From assembly GCA_037074765.1 (NCBI GenBank), contig JBAMDO010000233.1:19498-83497 (forward strand): a stretch of DNA of 64,000 bases, written 5' to 3'. Below, piece after piece: positions 26,440 through 38,712 of this stretch. Position numbers and translations under genes: made by a program. Positions within the stretch are counted from its first letter, which is position 1, and the number at the start of each line of letters is the position of its first letter. Below the pieces are notes generated by a model. The model saw nothing but the letters and a program-made list of their open reading frames with translations. It made no database searches and was not told the origin of the DNA. This DNA comes from Mansonella perstans. Lineage: Eukaryota; Nematoda; Chromadorea; Rhabditida; Onchocercidae.

Positions 26440-26962
26440 CAGACAGGTACGGAGGAAATTAAGATCATTCAACAGAATTGTACGCCTTAAGATGACAATT
26501 TTGAATTGCTCCCAAACATCTCGTGCGATGTTCTTGATGATGGATCATCGCAAACGGCTTGGAAGGAGACCAGTGATCCTGCCGTTGGATCGGAATCTTC
26601 AGTTTATCACTGGGATTACTTTAATCGGAGCTAAGCAGGTGGGACTAGTGAGATAGTCTTTTACGATTCATGTAACGCAAATCTGTACAAAAACAATGAA
26701 ATACATCTATTCCTAAAGTTGAAAAAGAGATGGAAAAAAATATCATAAGCAGATACAGTAACGTGTAAATCAGTAATCCAATCAAAACACATCAGTAACG
26801 GAAATGTTCGAGGGCGTATAGCATCTCAAAAACATATTTCGGTCATTCGTAAAGGGGCGTAACGTGAAGCAAAGGAAATACTGACTCAAAGCAATCGGGC
26901 ACGAAGGCTATCAGTCCAGTTGTATTCAACCATTTTCCATCACAAGTGCTGCTAGATCCGTC
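26440..26962 (+). pseudogene. G+C-richer, broken coding-like island (unidentified)
   Basis: This stretch between the tails of tpp-2 and the cyclophilin gene is visibly richer in G and C than its surroundings. In the register of base 26440 the plus strand reads as protein-like sequence to a stop at 26632-26634 (for example ISCDVLDDGSSQTAWKET, then SESSVYHWDYFNRS), but an in-frame TAA at 26488-26490 breaks it. A second piece at about 26800-26955 has several open frames: GRIASQKHISVIRKGA then TAA then REAKEILTQSNRARRL in one, and SKQSGTKAISPVVF in another. Frames overlap, so part of the openness may come only from base composition. I do not recognise a family. It could be a decayed gene, unrecognised exons of an expressed gene, or inserted foreign DNA. 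The strand is chosen from the 26440-26634 frame. Confidence 0.3.
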
Positions 26963-27257
26963 CCTTTCGTCAAATAAAGGTAAATAAAAGTAACAACCTT
27001 GAGAATAAATTAAAATTAGATTCAGAACTTTCAAAAAAACATCAAGCTCAATTCAAAAGAAAAAAATTTTCCACTCATTCCCTAATCCAATCCACTCCAT
27101 CCCCCAAAGAAAACTAAATTTACTAAATTTCAACGGCCGACATCGCTTCTATCTCTGGTCAAATAAAAATTTTTTTTGCTAGTTTTTTAAATCCTTTCAT
27201 AAACAACACTAAAATTTAGCGAAATATCCAATAAATGCACAACAAAAGTAAATAAAA

Positions 27258-30200
27258 TCAACTTCTGCTCGAAGAACTACTGCTCGAATCTGAACTGCTC
27301 GAACGTTTTGACGATGCACTGAAATTGTTTAAAAAATCAGAAGTAAAATTCAAGGCAGAAATATTCCAATTCAGGAGAAAATGAGATGGTGTATAACTGA
27401 TGAATTCTCATATCAAACAGCAATGCATGTTTAGCTATAAGAACGAATATAAAATTTAGAAGAATAAATTTGGTTAAAAATGGAAGTCTTGTTCAGGAAA
27501 TAAAAATCTGTGTCAACTTTTAGGGTACAGGCTCATTATGTCGTAATTAACAACTGCAAAAAATAGAAAGTATGCTCTGAATTTTTTTAAATTCCTCTAA
27601 AAGTTCTCTCTTTTCATCCGATTATCTCACAGAATTTCTTCATACCATTCCCTCTTCTTATCAGTCACTAAGCTACAGTTTCATTCTTTCAAAGTTTCCA
27701 CATTTTCATATTTTTAAAGTATCTAAAGAGAGAAAAATCCAACCTGCTACTTGCCGTGCTCCGGGAATCCCCTGATGAACTTTCACTGCTACTACTTGAA
27801 GAAGACGGTGAACGTTTTCGGTTACGTTTTGAGTACTGAAATTGTAATTTATAAAAGTTAGGAAGGATGTGATGGATGTCTGTTTACCCGCTTGCATAAT
27901 ATAGTTGTAGATGTCAGAAAACTAAAATTTTAATGCCATAGGGTATCATAGAATACTAAAATGATTGTCGTTATGGGTAAGGTACTAGTGCATGAGAACA
28001 TGGAGAATTATTTAAAAATTGGATGATGCGTACAGAGCTCATAATCTTAATGGTATTCTGATAAACATAAGAATACTATAAAAGTGTGCCAATTGGGCGT
28101 GATATAAATTAAACTTCACCCGTTTCCTTCACGATAAATTCAAAACCGACCCGATCACTGTCCCGTCGGACACTTCGACTTCTTGTACGCCTTCTATCCG
28201 AATACCTATCAAAGCTTCGACGTCGCTCGCGATCCCGACGCATACGCTCATCGTAGAGTTCCCGCCTGGTTGGCCTGCGAGTGCGAGATCGTCCATCAAA
28301 CCGATGCACGTAACCTCTCGACCGAGACCGTGACCTTAAATCACTGACTTTTTTCTTCAAATTTTTGTCACGAATTTATTCAAACTTATTGGAATAGAAA
28401 AAAGTTACCTAAGGCGTCGATCACGTGATCTTGAACGATGGCTTGAACTTCGCCGCCTACGGACATTACTCCTGCTTCGGCGTCTCCGACTGCGACTTCT
28501 TTCATTCCGCTTCATTTCTCTCGGCTTTTCATCATTTTTTCGTTTTGCGGGAACTTCGTTTGTCTGCTTCTTGATTTCTTCTGATTTTATCGGTTCGGAT
28601 CTTAGACTTTTCCGCTCCGAAATTTCCTCATTTTCCTTATTGGTTGAACTAACCTCCTGTAACTTTCCGTTTATTGATATCTTCGGATTATCACTCTTCT
28701 TCGAATCAATCTGATTTGTTTGTATTTCGGTAGCTCGCTCACTATCAGTTTGATTTTTCTGACCGGAAGTTTCCAGTCTTTGCAAATTGTCCAGTTTTTC
28801 GTGACTAGGACTCCGCCTTTTATTTTCTTCAACGCTTCGGCTCCTATTCTTCCTCACTGTTTTCCCTCTGTGATCCTTGCTATCGTTTTTCCGTCGATTC
28901 CGTCTACTTCCTGCATCAGCTTCAGCATTTGGATTCATATCTTGTTCGTTAGCACCTCGCTTTTCACGCTCATCATTTTTATGTTCTCGATGCTGTTCAC
29001 CTTTTTCGACAATGTCTTGTTTTTCTCCCGAAATCATCTTTCGATCACGTTCTTCAATGTCACCAGTCTTTTCAACTATCTTCGATTCTGGAAAAAGTAA
29101 GAAATTAAATTGAATGGTCACCTCCGTTTTTGCCTTTTCCTTCCCATACTATAAATAAGAAGCAAAAAAACATATATTACTCAACTTCACTGTAAGTGAA
29201 GGAAGTGTTGAAACGTAAACAGAACAGAAAATCAGGCCTTCGAGATTCAAGGCAAGTGACTTTCTTTACTAGAGACAATTTGAAACTTATCTTTCTAAGT
29301 ACATTCATTACAAAAGATATTATGGTGAGTTTTGCTTCTGTTTCATTATTTACAAGTGAATATTTGAAAAACTAAACTTACCATGCTTTGCTTTTTCTTC
29401 TGCCCGTTCTTTTGCCTTCAATAAGTGGACCCTGATAGCTTCATCATCACTGTCCCTAATGTCTTCGGCACTGTCCAATGTAACCTCCATCGCCGGCTCA
29501 TCCAAATTTAATTCACTTACTGTTGTAGCTTTTTCACCATTCTAAATTTTAATCAGTTTTTCAAAGTGAAACCCTTACATTCAATTCCCGTTGACTAGGC
29601 CGATACCGAGCAAGAAGTATTTCCTTGTTTTCCTACTTCCAATATGAGTTTTTAAAAAATCCCAGAACTTACAGGACTGGCTTTTTCTTTTTCAACGGGG
29701 CGTCCTCGCCGATCCTTTCTCATCCATTTCACATCTTCACTATCCCCAATCTCATCAATTTTACGACGAATCTTTTCCCTTGTGAAATGTCGTATATGCT
29801 CGGGTGACCACCGCTAAAAAAACTGTTCGTTAGACCTCACTTGGAAACACATATTCTTCGACCTACTCATCTCAAAAATTTTTATTTCCATAAAAAATCC
29901 TGCAAGCGATAATTTTCAAGCCAGGTATAGTAGATACAACAAATTACCTTGAAATTTTTGAAGAAATAGAATCAGCACCAAATTTCAAACTTACCGCTGT
30001 TTGTTTACTTCGCTCATGCCGATTTTCCCTCCTTCCAAACCTGCCGCGATACCTCTCGCCTTTGTGATCAGTTTTCTCAGATGTATTCAATAAAACATCA
30101 GTTTTTCCTTTATCGACGATATCGTTTTTCGGATTCCCAAGCTCTTCAAGCTCATACGCTTTTCTTTTTTCTTGCAAACGGTGCAATTCATCAAGCGTTA

Positions 30201-32406
30201 TTACACGATTCTGAAAACAAATAAAATCACTTAAAAAGATTCATATTTCAATATTAATTATTGCCCTTTTATAGTAAAGCTGATATGTCGAATACAAAAC
30301 ACCTGTGTAATGAAGCTTGGAACTCAAAATCATACAGTATCACAGAAGTATAAGTCACCATCAAACAATGGTCAATAGTTTACAAGATTACACCAAACAA
30401 GAACTTATGAAATTCTAAAATGACCTGCTCACGTCTCCAATGAGGAGGAGTACGACTTCCATCGTGGTCACTGCTGCCCTCTGGAGTTCGAAATCGAAGT
30501 GCGCCGCGTCCCTGAACAAATGTAATATTCAGGTTGCAGTTATTAAACAAAAAAAATTTTCGGTGATTACGAAAATTATAAAGTTTAGAAATACAAAAGT
30601 TTAAAAATAAGCAATTGTTACAGTAAACTGAGCGGAATATCTCTAGCATGATATTTAAATGTAGCAGGCAGGCAAACGGAAAACTGAAAACTAATCAAAT
30701 GAATAAGAACAATATGATTAATCATCACTGAATATGGAAGTGATGCTACCTTTATTTTGTGCCCAGTTCGAGTTCTCCGCATACGATTCAAACGTTGGCC
30801 AATATCACGTCGCGAAACACGCTGAGGTGACTGCCGTAACTTTTCTTTCTTTTCTTTCTTCAAATTTTCTGGTGTTTTTGATCTAAAAAAAGTTTTTTCG
30901 AGATTAAAAAAGTTAGAGAGTTAAGATCTCATTCTCAAATAAAGCGTGGGCATTCACCGTCTCATAAGATACTTATTTTGGTGATCCGGTTCTTCCGGCA
31001 GATCTTCTGCCTTTACACTCGATAGCTGTAGCTCCGTCTCCGGAACAACAGTGCCAATTTCCAAATGTTCCACCTCATCACATCCTTTCCGTTTCTTCTC
31101 TTTCATTTTTGTCTTTTTTGTCTTCTTGTGACTTTTTTCAACCGATGTAGAAGAACTGAAAATAAAAACATTATATACCAAACTGGGAATAAAAAGAAAA
31201 AAACCAGACAAGTCAAGAATATAAAGATGAGAAAACTATAATTCCTTTCAAATCCTAAGACAAATTAAATTTAGTAGAAATCCAATAAGCAATAAATATC
31301 ACCAGTATATTCTTCAATTATGCTTTATTCAAGCTATAGTTAATGTACACATGAATCTTTCATTACCTGATTGATTCACTCGATGCAGAGGAATACCGTC
31401 TTTTTTTCCGTCGAACAAGTTCACCACAATTAAGTATTACAACATCAGCCAGTGGGCGATTCTTGGAATTAGTTTTCAAATATTCAATTTTGGTTACAAC
31501 TTCTTGCCCAGAAACGACCTGCAGATGGTTATTTTAAACTGTTTCCTTTATCTCTTTCAAATAAGAAAGCAAAAACAAACGTTGCAAAAGGATTAAAGTT
31601 CATCATCCTTTGCTAAAGATTTAAATAACCACCGTGAGCAACAGAAAAAGTAAGCTTAGAAGCTTAGAAACGCTGGAACTATCGAGATTCTTTATTTTAT
31701 GTTAAATATCAGAGAATTTTGCTCAGCCCTAAAAATTTCATATGCATATCTGTGTACATGAAGCAGGAAAACAGCAAATAAATGGATGAATGATTCACTG
31801 TAATTTCATATATCTTCAGTCACTCACCTTACCAAATACCACATGGATATTGTTGAGATGTGGAGCGGGTGTTGTAGTGATGAAAAATTGTGAACCATTC
31901 GTATTAGGTCCTTTATTCGCCATCGACACAAGAAACGGTTCATCATGCTTCATGACGAATTCTTCATCATCGAACATACCACCGTAAATTGATTCCCCAC
32001 CGGTCCCATCACCTTTCGTAAAATCACCTCCCTGGAAAAGAAATTGACTCGCCTATTTAATCACTAAATTTCTTTATCACATGTTGCTATCTTCCCTAAC
32101 ATAATGTTTTAATTCGTTACACATGATAACTTGTTCTGTTAAAAAAGCATATCAATTTCTGTCTTATTATTGGCAAACCATTACCTGAATCATGAAATTC
32201 TTGATGACACGATGAAATGTTGATCCTTTATAGTGCAAAGGTTTGCCACTAATCTTACCGGTGCCAGCCATACCAGTACAAAGCATCAGGAAATTATTAC
32301 ACGTCCGTGGTGCTATGTCATTGTATAATTCGATTACGATGCGACCAGCGAGGTTACCATCAATTGTTACATCGAAAAATACCCTACGGCGGTCTTTTTT
32401 TGACAT
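27258..32406 (-). CDS. cyp-1: Large SR-domain peptidyl-prolyl cis-trans isomerase (cyclophilin, CYP-1/PPIG/NKTR type)
   Basis: Nuclear cyclophilin fused to a charged and Arg/Ser-rich tail, the class linked to splicing factors. Thirteen exons on the minus strand: 32406-32185, 32031-31828, 31518-31367, 31155-30958, 30882-30750, 30511-30425, 30210-29995, 29813-29673, 29541-29382, 29087-28409, 28343-28151, 27835-27744, 27318-27258. They join to 845 aa, about the size of the large Brugia malayi CYP-1 as I recall it. The isomerase domain covers residues 8-180, with catalytic Arg66 in [15 protein letters not shown] and an extra [12 protein letters not shown] loop typical of the subfamily. The cyclosporin-contact Trp of cyclophilin A is His132 ([14 protein letters not shown]). 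The motif [10 protein letters not shown]...[11 protein letters not shown] at about 304-332 matches the conserved box of SR cyclophilins. RS repeats lie near 700-795, and poly-Ser stretches end the protein. Confidence 0.93.
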
Positions 32407-33979
32407 ATTTCGTCACAAAGGGAGAAATAGATGAATAACTGAAAAAGTAAAGTTACTCGAAAGTTAGGAATTTCAAGAAAGAAATTCGTTTACAAAAATG
32501 AAATTGATGTAAGCACTGCCAAATATAAATCTTTCTTTAATCAGCTAGACAACCAGTGGACGGAAGGTTACTGTATACTTATAGTACTGAATAGTACCAA
32601 TAAAGTATTGAAAACAGATTGAAAACATTCACGTAGTCAACATTATTACCAGTAACATAAAGGAAATTAGGCGAAAATTTCCAGCATACGTTTCAGTCAG
32701 AAGGGACAAGCTATCAAACATACAATTAATTTATTGGATAGTATCGGCCAGTTGTGAAATACCGGACCGGCTTATTTCACCTCATATTACAGTGGAGGGG
32801 AACTTCGGATGGTTTTCGTTTTCGAAGTTATATAAGTTAGGCAATTGTGTCTTCGTTTAATGTGAACGGTAAGTAGCCGTTAAAGAGGTTAAAATTAATT
32901 TAACTCCAAGAGTTGAATCAGTCATGCCGTACCGAGAAGCATGACAGAGTCGATTTTAGAGCAGTAGTTTCTCAATGAACTATTTTAACACCTGTTAGTA
33001 AAGTGATAGTGGAAATTACTGTTCATTTTTGCACTTTTCAGTCAACTAAAATTCCATTATTTCATTCAAGTGGAATCGGTGAAAGCTAATTTAATTTTAT
33101 CTTTCTTACGTCCAGAAGTTTGCTTCAAGTATTATCAGTGATCAGTGCTAATTCAAGAGATGGTAATTTCATCAAGTGATGTTTATTGTGCAGTTGTTAT
33201 TACATGGTATTATAATAAAAGTTTAAGTACAGCGAAGCTTAGTTTCTACCTCATTCTGTTCGTTTTTTCATTTAAATAAAATAATGGAACTTCGATTGAC
33301 TGAAAAGTGTAAAAATAGGCAGTGATTTCTACTATCACTTTATTAACAGTTAAAACTGCTAGCTTGTAAATGTTTGAAAACTGAGCCGGAAATATTTATA
33401 GATATAGTAGGTCTGATCAGTGTAGCATAAGTGGGATCGTTGAGTATTAATTTGATGTAGTTTCACTGTAGTTATTCGTAGGCAAGTGTTGTTGCAGCTA
33501 TTGTGGTAGTCGGTGTGAGTCCTTTGTTTTGTTGTTGACATGTGGAGTAAGTAAATTTTGAGATATTAAACAATAGCTGTATAGTAAACAAGTAGTTTGT
33601 GAAGTAACATCAATCAATAAACAGTTTTTATTTCTCAGTTCTAGTTTGTTTTTGTAGTAGAATCATTTGTGGGTGGATAAGACAAAAAGAGATGAAAGTT
33701 GAGATGAACAAAATTTTTACACATGAAATAAAAGTAAATAATGAGAGCGAAAGTGAAAAAGATTTGGACTGATGGATTTGCTTATTGATGTAATACGACT
33801 TAAATTTTGTTCGGTGATGACATGAAAAAATTCATTGAAGAGCACTGTTTTTCAGTATTGACTGTTAATTTATTTAGTTTTTTCTTAAATCAATAGCGAC
33901 ATTTTTTTTCAGAACAAATCATCACTTCCAAACATTCAGCATCATTAATCATTGTCGTGTGAATTAGAACGTGGAACAA
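32407..33979. promoter_or_regulatory. Divergent intergenic region between cyp-1 and the bc1 subunit gene
   Basis: About 1.6 kb separates two divergently transcribed start codons, so it probably carries both promoters. Near its right end a strong TTTTTTTTCAG acceptor (AG at 33911-33912) lies 68 bases before the bc1-subunit ATG, fitting spliced-leader trans-splicing or a 5' untranslated intron. No coding sequence or clear core promoter motif is visible. Confidence 0.5.
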
Positions 33980-35580
33980 ATGGTACGTTCAACATTGTTG
34001 GCAAAGGTTAGTGATTCTACAGGTTATGTTGATTATTAGTGGGTAATTTTTTATCTGGAAATACAATAATTTATTACAGAAATATGTTCTTGGTCAGAAT
34101 CATCGTAATGGGAAGATTTACTTCCATAGCAGCGTTAAAACGTAGCTCTCGGCATTTACTTTGGTTTAATTTTCTTTCCGCAAACTTGTCATCAGTGATA
34201 TTGAAAAATTATTCATCACTGATAATGAAGAAAATTTAGGATATTATTACTATTAATTATAATGGTTAGCAGGGATGAAAGATTTTTTGGATGTATTCAT
34301 CAAAATTTTTGATCTATAGAAGCTAGCGGCCTGAGCCATTTAGTATGTGGCAAGTTTCTTAAGTGATGTCAATCTTCCGAATATATATATTCTATTTTGA
34401 AATTCTACGTAGCAAAATGTGCTGAAAATTTTTGGTTCTATAGTGATCAAATTATTATTTTATATGACCGTTTCTGTTAGCGTAACCCCCATGATTTCTT
34501 TAGGTTGCTGTATCGCAATCATTGTCAGTGGCGCGCTGGGATAAGGTCTCGCCAGCTGTCAAAAACATCAAATTTACTTATAATGGTATTTATAGGCTGT
34601 TGAATTTATTGCCATTGAGTTCAGTTTCAAATGTAGCATTGGGTGACTCTGAGTGCTGCAATAAGCAGAATTTTAAATTACATAACTTTAACTCCGTCAA
34701 TTTGTTTTCAGTGTATATGTACAGTATGAAATTCATTTTATTGATTCGCAAGATCAGTTTTTTTTTCTACTGGATTATTGCACTGTTTTAACAGTCTATT
34801 TGCATTTTCAAACCAGCATAGTTACAAATGCTGTTTTTTACAGGGAAATGGGCACAAATCTTACGGTATTATTTATGGACGTATGGCTGGAGTGGAAGAC
34901 GATATGGTTCTATTTTAATAACTCAATCTGTTTCTTAAGGCTAAAATTCATCAATTAGTTTTTTAATCAAATGATTACATACAGTCATTGTCATAAGTGC
35001 AAAAGAATTAAAAACTCTTGGGTTTTAATTTCAGCCGATCAACTTTTAGCAGAAACATGGAATTTTTTTTGATGGCAGGAAATATCAAATTTTCCGGAAG
35101 TCAGCCTGAGTTAGAGTTTTTAATTTCGTGAAAATATCAGGTTTGTTGTTTCACGATCAGTGCTTTGAACCAGCTCCTGAAGTGAAAGAGGCGCTGCGTC
35201 GATTAAACTTGAAGGAGCCCTGGCTTTTTGATGAACGCAAAATACGACTCTATCATGCACATTCGATGAAATCCCATGGCGAACAGCTGCCAAAAGAAAA
35301 GTGGACAAAGTGGGAAGATGTATGTTTATGTTTGCTTTATTTGATAATGAATGGGTGGATTCTATGTTTCATGCTCCGCTTTTCTGATTATACATGTATT
35401 TTTCTTATCGTTATCAGTTGGAGTGGTTTGGCTGATGCATTTATTCGTAGTCGCTTGCTTACCATTTTTCAGGAGACGTGGTATCTTAAGCCATATTTGG
35501 ATGAAATTGAGGAAGAAAAGAAGACGCGCTCGAACACTTCTGGATTGCTTCCCGGTTTTCAGTTAAAAGGACACCATTAA
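33980..35580 (+). CDS. Cytochrome bc1 complex subunit 7 (UQCRB/QCR7, 14 kDa)
   Basis: Small matrix-side subunit of mitochondrial ubiquinol-cytochrome c reductase (complex III), which helps assemble cytochrome b. Four exons: 33980-34006, 34504-34585, 35141-35319, 35473-35580. They join in phase to 131 aa. Family landmarks are EVKEALRRLN, LFDERKIRLYHAHSM, LPKEKWTKWED and YLKPYLDEIEEE, which align with the human and yeast subunits. It is about 20 residues longer than human UQCRB (111), with a short N-terminal extension and a Gly/Lys/His tail (GLLPGFQLKGHH). The first exon codes only nine residues (MVRSTLLAK). The start is supported by the acceptor at 33912 just upstream. ATTAAA at 35605-35610, 25 bases after the stop, is a candidate polyadenylation signal. 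Confidence 0.93.
34844..34938 (+). other. Cryptic or alternative exon candidate inside the bc1-subunit gene
   Basis: A good acceptor (GTTTTTTACAG, ending at 34843) lies in intron 2. The sequence after it is open in two frames. In phase with exon 2 it runs to TAA at 34936-34938. In phase with exon 1 it reads GNGHKSYGIIYGRMAG and stops at about 34918. No downstream donor restores the phase of exon 3, so inclusion would truncate the protein. It may be a nonproductive exon or a chance acceptor. Confidence 0.25.
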
Positions 35581-36203
35581 CAAAAAATGGGGAGTATAAC
35601 TCTCATTAAACGTCCTTATAGCAGTATATATGAATATACTTAGTTTAACTGTATTCTTAAGTGTAGAATAAGTTTAAGCACAGAGTACTCTGGAATGTCA
35701 AGTCAAATAAGCTTGATTGTGTGATAATGTATTGTGATTTCTAGATATCGAAATTTTTCCAACAATTTAGATTAAATTAGCATTCTGTTCCAAGTTGTGA
35801 TTGTCAACAGGAAGTCCGCATATTTAATGATGCAGCAACTTTGATCAATATCTTCGCTGTTGATTATCTGTTACTATTTGATGAAAAATACAATATGACA
35901 GGTACTAAGTGATTAATCTTGTGTTATGCCACAGTTCATATAGGAGTCCTTTCTTTTGATATTTAGTTTTTTTTCTTTTTTTGATACATATTTACAGATA
36001 TTGATTATTGTATTAATTTACGAACTTAATTAAATCATTCATCCTCACAACATTTTTTCATATTTCTGTAAAAGAGAGAAAAAATACAGTTTCTTTTCAT
36101 AAATGAATCACAAAAGAATTACTAGGTACGACAATTTTATATTAAAATCTCCTTTTTCTAGCAGGAAATATTTATGATTTAAATTTGAAGAAACGGAATT
36201 ATT
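35581..36203. other. Tail-to-tail spacer
   Basis: Short A+T-rich spacer between the bc1-subunit gene (+) and the orphan membrane-protein gene (-), which converge here. It contains ATTAAA at 35605-35610. Nothing else was recognised. Confidence 0.6.
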
Positions 36204-38712
36204 TTAGCGATCATTAACATTAACAGTAAGTTCTGAAATAGCTGTATTAACAGTTGGTTTTACTGACGCATCCTGTAGTGACTTTTTGGGTATAGTTGAT
36301 GCTTTGCGTCTAATTGCTTCATCCAGGCTATTGATATATGAATCATCGGATAATGATTCCAGTGAGTGGAACTGCAATATTTGCAATATATTAAACTATG
36401 CAAAAAATGATATGAATGCAGCCTGGGCTTTGTTTCGCCGAATTATTTGCTTCAAGTTTGAGATGGAAGTTGAGATTTGATTGTGAAATTTTCAAATTAT
36501 TTTCATAAAGTTGTATCTAGTTAAGCTATTAGTGATCGTATGGAACTGATTTTTTCCAGGTTCTATTCAAATTTCAATGGCAATTTTTTCCAAGAAAATT
36601 TTAAAAAACGAACATCTCAAATTAAACATCAATAAAAACTAAACATCAATAAAAACTAATTGAAATCTCAACATTTTCAATAAAACTAATTGAGATCCCA
36701 ACATTTCTATAAGGATTATGAAATGATATAAATTGGAATTTTGTTGAATATGTTCTTAACACGTGCTTAAAAACGAATAGTCAGAATAACATCGGGATTT
36801 TGAACTTACTTGCATTTTTGACTTTTGAAAATCGGCAGCGGAACAGTTAAACGACAGACCATCCCAAGTATGGAATTCCGTTTCTGTTGCAAAAAATGAG
36901 CTTTTCGCTTGACGATATATTTTTGATGATGCGCAAAGCTTCTTTCGTCGACGATATATAGCTGATGCCACTGCTGATAATTTTTTAAGGTAAACTTAAA
37001 GATAAAAATCTGAACGCTTATGAAAGACGCGATATAAGAGTCATTTTTGAATACTAATTTTACTGTCGATGACTTCTATACATTTCATAAATTTTATTGT
37101 TAGATAATCCGTTTGTGGAATCATGAATTTCAATTGATACCAATGCCAAATGCAGTTATAATAGCAATACCACTAATAGCAATTAATATGATGTCCGTCA
37201 CGCCATCTATTTCATTTGAGACATGTCGGGAATCGTAGAACGCGATTATATCATCTGCTAAAACAGATCAAATTTAAATCAAATCTATTGTCGCATATGC
37301 GTAGGATTACTATTCACACTCATGATTTCTTATCATAAAGGAAAAAATTAAAAAAGCCAAGTTGGAAATTTTAAGGTTAGTAACTTCTTACTAACAAAGT
37401 TATTGATTTCATTTGATCTTTTCTTAAATTTAATCTTTAATTTCTTTGCTTTTTTTTGTTTTCTCTTTACAAATAATCATTTTTCATTTGTTGTTTAATA
37501 GAAACTGCAATTTAAAGAAATCATGTTTTATGAAAAATTCGGAAAAAGAAAATCTCAGTGCTGAATTTTTCAACTGCCCGTATCATTTCAGAAATTTCAC
37601 GAAATAAATATTGAAGCACTCCGAGAAAGACAGGAAAAGAACAATAGGGCTAAGTTTTTCAAATTTTTTTCATTTATCTCAATTTATTTTAATTGGTACC
37701 ATTGCTAACAATGAAGCCAATATATCCATGTGCCATTGTTATCAGTAGTAGTTGGAAAAGATAATGCATTGTATAGCATTTTTTCCAAATGCCACTGATA
37801 ACAATGTTGACAATATATTCATGCAATGCTCCATGTCGTGCAGTATTTTTCTACTTTGCCCTTTTTCTCTTTTTCCTTTTTCTTTTTTTCAAGTAACCTT
37901 TAATTAAAACAATATTTGATTCAACTTATTTTAAATATGATAAAAAGTGAAGCTTACTATTTCTAATTTCGAAGCTACCATTACCAAAAGTGGTCGAATT
38001 TGATGGTTTATTGTGGTTGATTGAATCGGTTGTTTCGGTTGTGCCCAATGGCATCTCTACACCATTTTTTTCCTTCATTTCAGTCTTAACCTGTTTTGCT
38101 AAAATCATTTAAAATAATGTTCAATAAATACCGACTGCTACTATGCAAACAAACTGAAGTATTTTTCGGACATAGAAGAAAAGGCGCATAATGTTAGTAG
38201 TTTAACAAATTATTGCTTTCTTCATCGGCTTAACTTCTAAAAATTCGACTATAAACTGCAAAACTTGGTTGTCTTGCCGAAAGCTTTCCGGAAATATATC
38301 TTGCTAAGTTTCTCAATTGCATTGCGAAAAATAAATGAAATTGGCAGATCTCATCTTATACTTAGCAATAAAGATATAATTGTTCATCAATCACAATTGT
38401 ATCTTTGCTACTATTCCTGTCATTTCTTATTAGATCGCTACCATCACTCATACGATCTCATAAATTTCATCTGTTTGTAATTAAACAATACAGGAAATGA
38501 AATAAAGATCAAATTGAATATCTGGAAATAAAAGATAAAATTTGCTAATACAAATAACTCTAACATTTTATGGATGAGACAAAAATATCTATTGGTGCAA
38601 TATTGGCGACAAGTTTTTCGTCCACATTTGGGTGACAATATATTGTTGTAGAAGCAATCAATGGCCATAGAATGATAATTGCACCGAACGATTGATTGTT
38701 TGAATTTGGCAT
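36204..38712 (-). CDS. Orphan single-pass membrane protein with signal peptide
   Basis: I do not recognise this gene. Five minus-strand exons join in phase: 38712-38565, 38098-37958, 37257-37141, 36973-36810, 36371-36204, giving 245 aa. Exon 1 encodes a polar start then a hydrophobic stretch (FGAIIILWPLIASTTIYC, residues 9-26) that looks like a signal peptide. The predicted outer segment has two N-glycosylation sequons (Asn83-Ser-Thr, Asn89-Gly-Ser). A membrane segment follows at about 117-141 (DIILIAISGIAIITAFGIAV), then a basic stop-transfer run YRRRKK. The cytoplasmic tail of about 100 residues is Ser rich (FHTWDGLSF, FHSLESLSDDSYINSL). This suggests a type I cell-surface protein. Donors and acceptors match in phase at every junction (phases 1, 1, 1, 0), which supports the model. 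Several acceptors are doubled (NAGNAG). Exons 2-5 are firmer than exon 1. Confidence 0.65.
36624..36657. repeat. 17-bp tandem duplication in an intron
   Basis: AAACATCAATAAAAACT occurs twice head to tail in the last intron of the orphan membrane-protein gene. An imperfect 30-bp repeat built on AATTGAAATCTCAACATTTT follows it up to about 36715. Confidence 0.85.

Noticed and set aside
26520..26660. 5S rRNA or spliced-leader RNA gene
   Set aside because: The G+C-rich block does not match 5S rRNA by eye and contains no spliced-leader sequence.
28720..29113. Plus-strand open frames of 126 and 78 codons
   Set aside because: They lie antisense to the SR/charged exon of the cyclophilin; Arg/Ser/Glu codons on one strand leave the other strand open.
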